Of a DNA stretch of 64,000 bases, positions 25,360-33,156 are shown in pieces. The notes under the pieces were generated by a model. That model saw nothing but the letters and a program-made list of their open reading frames with translations. It was not told the DNA's origin and searched no databases. The position numbers and the translations under genes were made by a program. The DNA is from Phytohabitans rumicis (GTDB lineage: Bacteria > Actinomycetota > Actinomycetes > Mycobacteriales > Micromonosporaceae), in contig NZ_BLPG01000001.1 of assembly GCF_011764445.1 (NCBI RefSeq), positions 7,519,001-7,583,000 of the forward strand, written 5' to 3'. Every line of letters begins with the position of its first letter. Within the stretch, counting starts at the first letter, position 1.

Positions 25360-26069
25360 CTAAGGCCGGGGTCCGAGCAGAGCGGCGAGCTCGGTGTCGA
25401 CGACTTCGGCGGTGTAGGGGCGGTGTCCGGGGTGATCGGGCGCAGCAGGCCGAACACCTCCATGGACACCAGACCGTGCAGGCGCACGAACAGGTCGAGC
25501 CAGACGGCGAGGACCTCCGTCGGCACCTGCTGTCCATGTCGGTTGGACCAGGTCTCGAGCTGTTCGGCGGTGCCCGGTGACAGGCGGGCGGCGCGCCGGT
25601 GCAGCGTGTCGGGGTCGAGGCGGCCTTCGGCGTAGGCGCGGGCGAGCAGTCCGAGGGCGAACCGGCCGATGCGGCTGCCGGCGCGCACGGTGTCTTCCGG
25701 CGGCGCGACGTAGCCGGGGACGGGTGTGCCGTAGGCGAGCCCGAACTCGGCTGGGTGGGCCACCGCCCAGGCCCGGTACGCGTGCCAGACCCCACGCAGC
25801 GCCTCCCCGACGTCATCGTGCGCGCCGCCGGCTTCGACGGCGTCGGCGTGCTCGTCGAACGCGGCGACGATGAGGTCGGTCAGCAGCTCGTCGCGGCTCG
25901 GGAAGTAGCGGTAGAGGGCGGAAACGGCGATCCCGACGTCGCGGGCGACGGCGCGCAGGGACAGGCCGGCGGCGCCGGAGCGGCGCAGTTCGCCGAGGGC
26001 AGCGGTGCGGATGGCGGCGAGCAGCTCCTGTCGGCGGCGGGCCCGCAGGCCGGTGGAGGCGGTCGTCAT
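25360..26069 (-). CDS. TetR family transcriptional regulator, frame-interrupted at its C-terminus
   Basis: The protein begins MTTASTGLRARRRQELLAAI. The DNA-binding domain is GAAGLSLRAVARDVGIAVSALYRYFPSRDELL (about residues 25-55), and the helical domain ends VSMEVFGLLRPITPDTAP. One base later the frame gives YTAEVVDTELAALLGPRP and a TAG at 25360-25362, which is the natural TetR_C ending, so the break near 25418 (a CCCC run) is probably an indel. It is divergent from the membrane protein at 26185 with three operator-like repeats between them. Likely represses itself and that operon. Confidence 0.88.
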
Positions 26070-26090
26070 CCCGCCATGATCCCACAAAAC

Positions 26091-26153
26091 GAGAACACTG
26101 TTCTTGACAGGTCGAGAACAGAGAACGATGCTCTTAACGAGAGCACCGTTCTC
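26091..26153. promoter_or_regulatory. three operator-like inverted repeats in the TetR/membrane-protein gap
   Basis: GAGAACACTGTTCTT (26091-26105), GAGAACGATGCTCTT (26121-26135) and GAGAGCACCGTTCTC (26139-26153) share the pattern GAGARC-N3-GYTCTY. A TTGACA -35-like hexamer (26104-26109) sits between the first two. Repeats of one inverted pattern in the divergent gap are strong evidence for the local TetR binding site. Confidence 0.7.
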
Positions 26154-26184
26154 TATTCTGTCCGACCTTCTCGGGAGTCCCGCC

Positions 26185-27150
26185 ATGACGACCACCGCCG
26201 CACCGACGACGGCACCGACCGCCGTCCGCGACCTGTTCACCAACCGCTGGCTGCTGCTGTTCCTCGCCGCCTGGGCGGCCGGCACCGTCTACATCTTCAC
26301 GACCGACCGGTCCGTGCTGCCGCTCAGCGACCAAGAGCCGAGCGGGTACTTCTCCGGCATCGCCGGCGGCATAGTCGGCATGGCGTTCCTGTTCCTCCTC
26401 GCGCGGCGCCGCGCACCGCTCGACCACCGCAACGCCCCCGACTTCCGCAACCCCGGCAAGGAGACCGCCGGCCTGCTGGCCTGGATGGCGGCGGTCCTGG
26501 CGGTCGGCAGCGTGTTCGACATCCGCACGCACATCGCGTTCGTCGGGCTCGCCCCCGGCGCGCAGGCCGTCTGGGACCAGCAGACCCCGGCGACCACCCT
26601 CACCTGGGCGATCTTCAACTTCGTAACCCTCGCGGTGCTGCCGTACTGGTTCTTCCGTTACCGGCTGGGCTACCGCCCGGACAGCATGCTGCTGCGGTTC
26701 GACCGGCCGAAAGTATGGGTGCCGTTCTTCATCCTCGTCGGGCTCCCGCCGATCCTCTTCGTCGCCACCCCGGAGTACTACTCGACCTCCGTCACCGGGC
26801 ACGCGCTGACCCTCGTGCTGTTCACCCTCGGGTCGTTCCTGCCCATCATGATCACAACCCAGTCACTGCTGACCCCGCGGCTGTCGGTCCTGGCCCGGTC
26901 GTGGGTGACCGGATCGGTCCTGTCCGCCCTCGCGTACGGCGCCCTCAACATCACCGAGGCGTTCCTCGCGTGGGATTCGCCCGCGCGGGCCGCGTTGTCC
27001 CTCGCATGGTTCATGCAGGTCGCGTTCTGGGGTCTTGCGAAGGCCGTCACGACGCTGCGGACCGGCAACGCCTGGCTGCACATCGCGACCACCCATACCA
27101 TCCACCTCGCCGAGGCCCCAGCCGTCGCAACCACCTTCGACCTGCGATGA
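26185..27150 (+). CDS. polytopic membrane protein, unknown function
   Basis: 321 residues with about eight hydrophobic segments: WLLLFLAAWAAGTVYIF, GIAGGIVGMAFLFLLA, LLAWMAAVLAVGSVF, TWAIFNFVTLAVLPYWFF, WVPFFILVGLPPILFVA, TLVLFTLGSFLPIMI, VLSALAYGALNITEAFL and LSLAWFMQVAFWGLAKAV. The loop after helix two carries a charged DFRNPGKETAG, and helix eight is followed by LHIATTHTIHLAEAP. The overall pattern is reminiscent of CPBP-like or bacteriorhodopsin-like helical bundles, but I do not recognise a family. Controlled, presumably, by the divergent TetR through the repeats at 26091-26153. The next small gene overlaps its stop (ATGA). Confidence 0.75.
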   Translation: MTTTAAPTTAPTAVRDLFTNRWLLLFLAAWAAGTVYIFTTDRSVLPLSDQEPSGYFSGIAGGIVGMAFLFLLARRRAPLDHRNAPDFRNPGKETAGLLAWMAAVLAVGSVFDIRTHIAFVGLAPGAQAVWDQQTPATTLTWAIFNFVTLAVLPYWFFRYRLGYRPDSMLLRFDRPKVWVPFFILVGLPPILFVATPEYYSTSVTGHALTLVLFTLGSFLPIMITTQSLLTPRLSVLARSWVTGSVLSALAYGALNITEAFLAWDSPARAALSLAWFMQVAFWGLAKAVTTLRTGNAWLHIATTHTIHLAEAPAVATTFDLR

Positions 27151-27278
27151 CGGCGACCCTGCTGGCCCACGCCGGGCACGTCGCACCCCACGGCGGCACC
27201 GAGGCGTTCATCGGGGTCGCGCTGCTGCTCGTGGGCGCGGCGGCGGCACTGTGGCGGGCCCGCCGACCAGACAGCTAA
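27147..27278 (+). CDS. small single-helix membrane protein
   Basis: 43 residues: MTATLLAHAGHVAPHGGTEA, then one membrane helix (FIGVALLLVGAAAALW) and a basic tail RARRPDS. ATG overlaps the stop of the upstream membrane protein as ATGA, which argues it is translated. The His-rich N-terminus (AHAGHVAPHGG) could bind metal. It may be a small partner of the polytopic protein. Its stop overlaps the convergent GPP34 gene by a few bases. Confidence 0.6.
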   Translation: MTATLLAHAGHVAPHGGTEAFIGVALLLVGAAAALWRARRPDS

Positions 27279-27904
27279 CCGGCCGCGCCCGCGCTGGCAG
27301 CGTCCCGGATCGATTTGCGCAGGGCGGGGCCGATCGGTCCGCTGAGCTCGGTGAGTTCCCGGATGCGACGTTTGTTGGCGCGTTTGGTCCTACGGTCGAG
27401 GACGAGATTGAGGTTTCCGGCGGCAACGATGGCCACGAGTGCGGCGTCGGCGGGGTCGGTTCTGCCAATGGGTTTCTTCAGGGCGCCGTTGACCCGGCCG
27501 AGGAGTTCCTTGCGGACGCGGGGGTCGCGGATGGTCACCTTGGTCGTGGGGAACAGCCCGAGGATTCGGTGGGGTTGGAGGCGGGCCCAGCCGCCGTCAC
27601 CGAGCTGCTGGCGTACCGCGCGGACGGCGGCGCGCTGACGGCGGTCGACCCAGGACTGCCATTTGCGTGGCTTGGAGCCGGCGATCTCTTCGAGGAGCGC
27701 TTCGAGGACGGGATCGTGGCAGGGGTGCCGGACCTTGATGGCGGCGCGCCCACGTTCGTCGGTGAGTTTGCCGTTGAGGTAGAGGTCGGCGAGGGCAGCG
27801 GCGCGGAGCATGGCGCCGAGGTTGGTGCCCATGCCGACCTTGCCTTTGTCGGGGTTGTAGGCCAGCAGGAAGATGCGCTGGGGGAGGCTGTCGGGTACTT
27901 CCAT
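27275..27904 (-). CDS. GPP34 (GOLPH3-like) family phosphoprotein
   Basis: 209 residues from MEVPDSLPQRIFLLAYNPDK. The GPP34 signature is visible as LGAMLRAAALADLYLNGKLTDE, then HPCHDPVLEALLEEI, and VRQQLGDGGWARLQPHRILGLFPTTKVTI. Eukaryotic GOLPH3 binds phosphatidylinositol 4-phosphate at Golgi membranes; bacterial homologues are unassigned but presumably contact membrane phospholipid. RBS gaagaag precedes ATG 27904. As written, the upstream ribbon-helix-helix frame runs into this gene without a stop, giving a 282-residue fusion. One added C in the CCCCC run near 27935 would end the upstream protein at TGA 27906-27908 (TGACATG), the likelier true state. Confidence 0.85.
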   Translation of the reverse strand: MEVPDSLPQRIFLLAYNPDKGKVGMGTNLGAMLRAAALADLYLNGKLTDERGRAAIKVRHPCHDPVLEALLEEIAGSKPRKWQSWVDRRQRAAVRAVRQQLGDGGWARLQPHRILGLFPTTKVTIRDPRVRKELLGRVNGALKKPIGRTDPADAALVAIVAAGNLNLVLDRRTKRANKRRIRELTELSGPIGPALRKSIRDAASAGAAG

Positions 27905-27905
27905 G

Positions 27906-28120
27906 TCACTCTTCTTCCGGACCGGGTGTGGTGGGGGTCTGCCGGGTCCGCGCATCCGGCCGACTCCGCCGGGCAGGCGGCCGGCGTCGGCGAGGGCCTT
28001 GCGCAGCAGGTACTCGATCTGGGCGTTTGTGCTGCGAAGTTCGTCTGCGGCCCAGCGCGCGAGTGCGTCGTGCACGGCGGGATCGAGCCGGAAGAGGAGC
28101 TTCTTTCGCTCGGTAGCCAT
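27906..28120 (-). CDS. ribbon-helix-helix DNA-binding protein
   Basis: About 71 residues. The N-terminal ribbon-helix-helix is MATERKKLLFRLDPAVHDAL, then ARWAADELRSTNAQIEYLLRKAL, followed by a Gly/Arg/Pro tail (GRLPGGVGRMRGPGRPP). It is the CopG/Arc or HicB-like fold used by small repressors. It sits between the SPFH and GPP34 genes, 4 bases after the former. The perfect palindrome at 29075-29090 in the operon promoter is a natural binding site for an RHH dimer, so autoregulation is likely. The frame stays open into GPP34 in this sequence; a missing C in a CCCCC run is suspected. Confidence 0.75.
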
Positions 28121-28124
28121 GTGC

Positions 28125-29036
28125 CTAGGAGTAGAGGGTGCCCGCGTTGACCACGGGCTGGGCGTCCCGGTCGCCGCACAGGACCACCAGCAGGTTGCTG
28201 ACCATCGCGGCCTTACGTTCCTCGTCGAGGTCGACGACGTGGTTCTCGGCGAGGCGGACCAGTGCCATTTCCACCATGCCCACCGCGCCGTCGACGATGC
28301 GGGTACGGGCCGCGACAATGGCGTTCGCCTGCTGCCTGCGGAGCATGGCGTGGGCGATCTCGGGTGAGTAGGCGAGGCGGGTCAACCGGGATTCGATGAT
28401 CTTCACTCCGGCGGCGGCGACACGCACACCGATCTCTTCCGACAGCCGGGCGGTGATCTCGTCGGCGTTGTCGCGCAGGGACATCTGGGCGGTGTCGTGC
28501 GAGTCGTAGGAGTAGCTGTTGGCGATGTGCCGTACGGCGGTCTCGGTCTGGATGGCGACGAACTCGATGAAGTCGTCGACCTCGAAGACGGCGCGGGCGG
28601 TGTCCTCGACCTGCCAGACGACGACCGCGGCGATCTCGATGGGGTTGCCGTCGGCATCGTTGACCTTGAGTACGTCGGTCTCGTGGTTGCGGATGCGGGT
28701 GGAGACCTTGCGCCTGGCGGTGAGCGGGTTGACCCAGCGGAGTCCGTCGGTGCGGACGGTTCCGGTGTAGCGGCCGAGGAGCTGAAGGACGCGGGCTTCG
28801 CCGGGTGCGACGGGGGTCAGACCAGCCGAGGCGATCAGGGCGGCCAGTCCAAACAGGAGGCTGAGGACGATGAGGCTCACCACGGCTGTGGAGTCGTCCT
28901 GCTGCACGCCGATGATGAAGGTGATGACGCTAAGGAGGATCACCAGGATGGACAGGGCGAGGACCGGCCAGCCCGAGACGCCCCGGGCGATGCGCTCGCG
29001 TACCCGTGGGGTGGGCAGGTCGAGGTGTTCCGTCAT
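28125..29036 (-). CDS. SPFH/band 7 (flotillin/stomatin-like) membrane protein
   Basis: 303 residues. Two adjacent membrane segments ([20 protein letters not shown] and [20 protein letters not shown], about residues 25-75) precede the SPFH domain ([60 protein letters not shown]). A helical region with LREN-like [28 protein letters not shown] and a final VARL-type coil complete it. Such proteins oligomerise at the cytoplasmic membrane face and organise lipid domains. AAGGAG precedes ATG 29036 (an in-frame GTG lies at 29051). First gene of the SPFH-RHH-GPP34 operon. Confidence 0.92.
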   Translation of the reverse strand: MTEHLDLPTPRVRERIARGVSGWPVLALSILVILLSVITFIIGVQQDDSTAVVSLIVLSLLFGLAALIASAGLTPVAPGEARVLQLLGRYTGTVRTDGLRWVNPLTARRKVSTRIRNHETDVLKVNDADGNPIEIAAVVVWQVEDTARAVFEVDDFIEFVAIQTETAVRHIANSYSYDSHDTAQMSLRDNADEITARLSEEIGVRVAAAGVKIIESRLTRLAYSPEIAHAMLRRQQANAIVAARTRIVDGAVGMVEMALVRLAENHVVDLDEERKAAMVSNLLVVLCGDRDAQPVVNAGTLYS

Positions 29037-29074
29037 GTGAGGCTCCTTCACCGCGATGATGTCTCGACACTATC

Positions 29075-29090
29075 AAAGTGATATCACTTT
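29075..29090. promoter_or_regulatory. perfect 16-bp palindrome, likely operator of the SPFH-RHH-GPP34 operon
   Basis: AAAGTGATATCACTTT is a perfect palindrome 39 bases upstream of the SPFH start and the most AT-rich sequence nearby. It overlaps the region where the -10 and -35 elements should lie. The co-encoded ribbon-helix-helix protein is the simplest candidate binder. Confidence 0.7.
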
Positions 29091-29175
29091 TCCAAGCGAC
29101 CAAGCGCGCGCTTGGTCCATGCCGGGCGGGGAAATTGCGTGGCGTGCTGTGTTCAGGGCGGTTAGGTTGCCGGGC

Positions 29176-29838
29176 GTGGGCAGGATTGTTTCGGTCAACC
29201 TGGCGGTGCCGGAGCCCAACCCGGCCAAGGGCGTCGGTGTCACAGGCATCAACAAGCAGCCGGTTGATCATCTGGTGACCGTGCGCGCGCCGGGGCCCAA
29301 GACGACCGGGCTGGGCAGCGGCCTGGTCGGTGACCAGATCTTCGACATCGACCACCACGGCGGCGACGATCAGGCCGTCTACGCGTACGCGCGGGAGGAC
29401 TACGACTGGTGGCAGGCGCGGCTGAGTCGCCGGCTGGCCAACGGACTCTTCGGCGAGAACCTCACGACCGAGGGGATCGACGTCAACGGCGCCGTCATTG
29501 GCGAGCGGTGGCGCATCGGTCCACGGTTGGTCCTCCAGCCGACGTTCGGCCGCATCCCGTGCGTCACGTTCCAGCGCAAGATGGGCGAGCCGCGGTGGGT
29601 GAAGACCTTCGCCAGGGCGAACCGTCCGGGCGCGTACCTGCGGGTGCTGGAGCAGGGCGAGGTGTGGGCCGGCGATCCGGTGACCGTGGAGGACCGTCCT
29701 GCGCACGGGGTGACGATCGCCCAGGCGTTTCGGGCGTACCTGACCGAGCCGGCGCTACTGCCCGAGCTGGTCCAGATCCCCGGACTGCCCGACGATCTGC
29801 GCCAGACCCTCGCGGAGCGCCTTTCCCAGCCGCGGTAG
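29176..29838 (+). CDS. MOSC domain protein (YiiM-like)
   Basis: About 220 residues starting VGRIVSVNLAVPEP. The MOSC beta-barrel hallmarks are present: GLVGDQIFDIDHHGGDDQAVYAY (about residues 47-69), LSRRLANGLFGENLTTEGID, and PCVTFQRKMGEPRWVKTF, where the family usually has the sulfur-carrying Cys (C here in RIPCVTF). C-terminal three-alpha region: VTIAQAFRAYL. MOSC proteins move sulfur or reduce N-hydroxylated bases with molybdenum cofactor. The start could be earlier in frame (ATG 29119); GTG 29176 begins the conserved part. Confidence 0.85.
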   Translation: MGRIVSVNLAVPEPNPAKGVGVTGINKQPVDHLVTVRAPGPKTTGLGSGLVGDQIFDIDHHGGDDQAVYAYAREDYDWWQARLSRRLANGLFGENLTTEGIDVNGAVIGERWRIGPRLVLQPTFGRIPCVTFQRKMGEPRWVKTFARANRPGAYLRVLEQGEVWAGDPVTVEDRPAHGVTIAQAFRAYLTEPALLPELVQIPGLPDDLRQTLAERLSQPR

Positions 29839-30060
29839 CTCGTGATTGCGATGCCTGCGCGGCGATGGGGTGGGACCACGGAAAGATCTAATAGATGGAC
29901 CTCACAGCCCGTGACGCCGTCACAGGGCAGGCTGGTTTCTGGGCCCCATACCTCACAGTCATAAATATGCCTCTCAGGTATGGGGCGTAAAGCTAGTCTC
30001 TGGAACGGAAGCGGAGCGAAGACGGCGGCGCATACCACCGTCCCCGGGCGGGGCTCGGCT
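29839..30060. other. intergenic region with a hairpin
   Basis: No gene seen. It contains an 11-bp perfect inverted repeat GCCCCATACCT (29943-29953) / AGGTATGGGGC (29976-29986) with a 22-base AT-rich loop (cataaatatgcct), unusual in this GC-rich background. It may be an RNA structure, a terminator for the MOSC gene or the edge of the repeat that starts at 30061. Confidence 0.5.
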
Positions 30061-30204
30061 GTTGTCCTTGGGTCTTGTGCGGCGGGGCTGGCAGCGCTGG
30101 TCGGGGGTTTCGGCGAGCGCTTGCGAGCCGCCGACCTGCGCGGTGCCCGCGGGAGCGTGCGGTCCGCAGGTGACGCGGGCCGGGGCACATCTGCCCGGAC
30201 AAAC
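30061..30204 (+). repeat. 144-bp interspersed repeat, copy 1
   Basis: Begins GTTGTCCTTGGGTCTTGTGC and ends ATCTGCCCGGACAAAC. The same 144 bases, with about nine differences (about 94% identity), lie in inverted orientation at 41738-41881. Both copies are intergenic. It can be read as a short peptide containing GERLRAADLRGARG, but nothing suggests it is translated. Probably a genome-wide repeat family. Confidence 0.85.
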
Positions 30205-30225
30205 GACAACGCCGCCTTCCCAGCG

Positions 30226-30252
30226 GGGCCGCCGGACCCGACCCGGCGGCCC
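30226..30252 (-). terminator. hairpin terminator of the GNAT gene
   Basis: GGGCCGCCGG-acccgac-CCGGCGGCCC, 10-bp perfect arms, 8 bases beyond the GNAT stop on the minus strand. There is no T-run, as is common in high-GC actinomycetes. Confidence 0.65.
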
Positions 30253-30259
30253 GACCCTG

Positions 30260-31023
30260 TCAAGCGGGGAACGCGAAGCGCTGGTACCGGCCGACGGTCT
30301 CGAACCCGATGCGGCGGTACACCAGCGCGCCCTCGCTGCTCGACTGGAGGGTGGCGATGCGCCGTCCGGTCAAGCGGGCGATGCGCAGAGCGTCGAGGGT
30401 GAGGGCGGTGGCTATGCCGCGCCGGCGGAAACCGGGGTCGGTGGCGATGCAGTAGAGCGCGGCCACGTCGGTGCCGAGCGACAGTGTGCAGGTGCCGACC
30501 ATCCGGCCGTCGACGATGCCGGCGAGACGGGTCACGTCCGGGTAGGCGAAGCCCATCTCCCGGTCCACGACCCGGCTGAGGTCGCCTTCGATGCCGAGCG
30601 GTCCGGCGTACGCGTCGACGTACTCGGTCATCTCGGCGCGGCCGGCGATCGGCTGGATCTTCAGCTCGGCCGGGTTGTCGAAGGGGCCAGCTTGGTGACG
30701 TCCACCGCCATGATCGGCAGATCGGCGAACTGGGTGGCGCCGAGGGCGAGCAGCCCGTCGGCGGTGCCGGCGTCACTGTCGGCGCCGACCCACCATCGCC
30801 AGACCGAGCCGGCGAGCCGCTGCTTCGCCGTCTCGACGGCCTGGTCCAGCGACTGGTTGCGGATCCGGAGAACGCCGTTGAGGAGAGAGTGCGGGATATC
30901 GGTGCGGTAGATCGGCACGTCGGCGTCCGGCTCGTCGGCGCCGCCCACACCGGCCCAACCGGTCCAATATCGACGGTTCGCCGCTAGTTGCGGCTCCAGA
31001 TCGTGGATGGAACGCATGGTCAT
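30260..31023 (-). CDS. GNAT-family N-acetyltransferase, frame-interrupted
   Basis: The N-terminal part runs from MTMRSIHDLEPQLAANRRYW to ADLPIMAVDVTKLAP. It then changes frame at a CCCC run near 30686 and continues FDNPAELKIQPIAGRAEMTE into the acetyltransferase domain: GRMVGTCTLSLGTDVAALYCIAT, then the acetyl-CoA motif DPGFRRRGIATALTLDAL and LQSSSEGALVYRRIGFETVGRYQRF. Total about 254 residues, normal for a two-part GNAT protein. It transfers acetyl from acetyl-CoA to an unknown amine. AGGA precedes ATG 31023. The break is probably a one-base error. Confidence 0.85.
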
Positions 31024-31071
31024 ACTATTCCTGGCCTGGTTCTTGGGCGGGCCGGTGGGGAGGATGGCGGG

Positions 31072-31833
31072 ATGAGCTTCGAGGACGAGGTACGCGCCAC
31101 GTTCCGGCGCGGCGACAACGCCGGCGTGCTGCGCATAGCGGAGGCGGAGGTGGAGCGGGCCCGCAAGGCCGGTGAGCCGGCCGGCGAGGTCGAAGGGCTG
31201 TACGCGATGGCGCGTGTCGCCCTCCGCGGCGACGACCTGCCTCGGGCGGAGGTTCTGGCCCGGATGGCGCTTGACGTGGCCGTGCTTTCCGGCGACCGGC
31301 GGCTGGAGGAGCGTCCGCGGCACGTTCTCGCCGCGGCGGCGCGGATCTCCGGTGACTATGCCAGGGCCCGCGACCTCTATCTGGCCAGCATCGAGCTGAA
31401 CGAGTCCCTCGGGCAGGCGGAGACGGTGAACTCCGAGTACCACAACCTGGCGTTCACCGAGTTGCACCTCGGCAACCTCGATCGCGCCCGCGAGCTGTTC
31501 GCGGCCGGCCGCGAACGGGTGTTCCGGCAGGGCTACCGCTCCTTCGTCCCGTATCTGGGAATCGCCGCCGCCGCGCTGGCTTCGGCCGAGGGCGATCCCC
31601 GCCGTGCCGCGCGGATGGTCGGGTTCACCGACAGCGCCTACGCCACCATCGGCCAGGTACCCGATCCGGACGACGCGGTGGAGCTGTCGAAGGCCCGGTC
31701 CCTCGCCGCCCTCTCCTTGGGCGAGGCGGAGTTTGACCGGGAGTACTCGCGCGGGGAGGCGTTGGCGCCCACGGAAGCGTTCGGCCTGACGTGGGGACCC
31801 TCAGCCCAGATGCCTGTACCGTCCGACATGTGA
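31072..31833 (+). CDS. TPR-repeat helical protein
   Basis: 253 residues starting MSFEDEVRATFRRGDNAGVL with GGAGG-type RBS upstream. Helical repeats are visible as EGLYAMARVALRGDDLPRAEVLARMAL, AAARISGDYARARDLYLASIELN and HNLAFTELHLGNLDRARELFAAG. It resembles the TPR end of AfsR/MalT-type regulators, without their DNA-binding or ATPase parts, and may be a free-standing scaffold. Its TGA overlaps the start of the next small gene (ATGA at 31830-31835). Function unknown. Confidence 0.75.
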   Translation: MSFEDEVRATFRRGDNAGVLRIAEAEVERARKAGEPAGEVEGLYAMARVALRGDDLPRAEVLARMALDVAVLSGDRRLEERPRHVLAAAARISGDYARARDLYLASIELNESLGQAETVNSEYHNLAFTELHLGNLDRARELFAAGRERVFRQGYRSFVPYLGIAAAALASAEGDPRRAARMVGFTDSAYATIGQVPDPDDAVELSKARSLAALSLGEAEFDREYSRGEALAPTEAFGLTWGPSAQMPVPSDM

Positions 31834-32190
31834 TGTGGGTCGAGGGTGTCCGGCAGGCCGTGCATTGGCGCCTGCTCCGGCTGTACGCCCTGTCGGTGGT
31901 CCGGACGGCGAGCGTCACCTGGCCGGCGCCGCTCCCGGCCGAGCGTCGAATGTGGACCGTCTGGCATGGACAGGCCCTGGTCTCGATCCTCGCCTTCGTG
32001 GCGGCCCGCCCCGACCATCTGCCGCACCTGGTGGGTCTGAACAACCGTCGCGGCCACGCGATCCGGCTGGCGTACGAGTCGCTGGGCGGCGGCGGCCTGC
32101 AGGCCACCGACCGGGTCAAGGCCGGTCCCGCCGGCGCCGGCCGCTTCGAGATGCCGCTGCCCTTCGCGGTCATCCAGGTCGCGGAGCATC
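31833..32190 (+). CDS. 3'-truncated gene, possibly acyltransferase-like
   Basis: ATG overlaps the TPR gene stop. It reads MWVEGVRQAVHWRLLRLYAL, then MWTVWHGQALVSILAFVAAR and HLVGLNNRRGHAIRLAYESL, with strong G/C third-position bias up to about 32183. After that the bias collapses although the frame stays open to 32711. The WHG..(L) and NNRRGHAIR elements recall DUF374/lysophospholipid acyltransferase-like proteins, a weak resemblance. The coding character stops where the convergent glycosyltransferase's coding character also stops, so both genes appear to have lost their 3' ends at a common junction. Confidence 0.5.
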
Positions 32191-33056
32191 CTGGGCCAGC
32201 AGCGGGTGAGGTCGTCCAGCGACACCCGTTCGCCTGGCATCTCGAGGTCGAGCGCGTCGGGCGGTGCCGCCCGGGCGACGACCCGGCGGGCACCCCGGGC
32301 CGTGCGCACCACGGGCAGGCCGAGGATCCGCGAAACGGCGCGGGCGTTGCCGCGCTCGATGCCGGGGATGCCGCGCAGCAGCACGAACGGCACCCCACCA
32401 TCCACCAACTCCTGGATGGTCACCGAGCCCGGTTTGGTGACCACGACGTCGTACTCCGCCAGCCGGGCGGGCAGGTCGTCGACGTACCCGATGACCTCGA
32501 CGCCCGCCAGCGGCTTGCGCAGGCGCTCGTTCGTCCGGGTCGGCAACCGCCGCACGATCACCTCCCCGGCGCCGCGCCCGCGCCGCAGCGCCGCGGCTCG
32601 CATGTGGACAGACGGCACCACGTACCGGTCGGCGCCCGGCTCGAACCACTGGGCCGGCCCACCGAACAGGTCGGTAACCAGCACGACGACCGGCCGGCCA
32701 TAACTGCGTAGCGCCTTCAGACAGTGGCAGTACATGTGGTGCGTGACTATCACGATGTCGAAGTTCGCGATTCCCAGCGAGGCGAGCGCGGGCAGCAGGT
32801 GCCGGCGCAGGAGCCGGCCATTCAGCTTGCGTACCGGCGCCAACCGGCGCACGTAGTAATACACCGCCCACAGCACCGGAAACCGCGACCGCGCCAGCCG
32901 GGCATACAAGCCAGGCAACCCGGCCAGGCCGGTGGTAGACAGCGGATCGGCCACCACCACCTCAACCCCTGCACCACGAAGCAGCCCGGCAAGAGCCGTG
33001 GCGGTGGATGTGTGGCCACCACCGATCGACGCATTCAGAATCAGACACGTCCTCAT
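32165..33056 (-). CDS. MGDG-synthase/MurG-like glycosyltransferase, apparently 3'-truncated
   Basis: Starts MRTCLILNASIGGGHTSTATAL, the GGGH nucleotide-sugar loop of the GT28 group. It continues with VYYYVRRLAPVRKLNGRLLR, IVIVTHHMYCHCLKALRSYG and, in the C-terminal half, VIGYVDDLPARLAEYDVVVTKPG and VPFVLLRGIPGIERGNARAV (donor-binding Gly/Glu region). Recognisable protein ends near MLRDLDD (about 32165), at about 295 residues versus about 370-390 for the family. The frame continues to 31638 but only as an apparent shadow of the opposite strand. It would glycosylate a lipid at the membrane. Activity is doubtful if truncated. Confidence 0.75.
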
Positions 33057-33076
33057 CGTCGCAAGCTAGGCACCGC

Positions 33077-33128
33077 CGTTCTCGATCCGTTCTCAACCTG
33101 TTCTTGGCGGATCACATCGATCTACACT
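33077..33128 (+). promoter_or_regulatory. SARP-type heptamer repeats and promoter
   Basis: CGTTCTC (33077-33083), CGTTCTC (33088-33094) and TGTTCTT (33099-33105) are spaced exactly 11 bases apart. This is the arrangement bound by SARP/AfsR regulators. The last repeat overlaps a -35-like position, with TACACT (33123-33128) as -10 at a 16-17 base spacing. They precede the SARP gene at 33157 and also face the divergent glycosyltransferase. Confidence 0.65.
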
Positions 33129-33156
33129 CTCGGGCAACGGAGCAGGGCGGTGGGCG

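Noticed and set aside
13895-25420. Programmed ribosomal frameshifting at the interrupted genes
   Set aside because: No slippery heptamers with downstream structures are shared, and the affected genes are unrelated. Sequence error or decay explains them better.
27275-28120. Natural fusion of a ribbon-helix-helix domain to GPP34
   Set aside because: One C added to a CCCCC run creates a stop (TGA) abutting an ATG with its own RBS, and other indels of the same kind occur nearby. Two genes are more likely.
31638-32165. C-terminal extension of the glycosyltransferase
   Set aside because: The extension has shadow-like composition and overlaps better-supported coding on the other strand.
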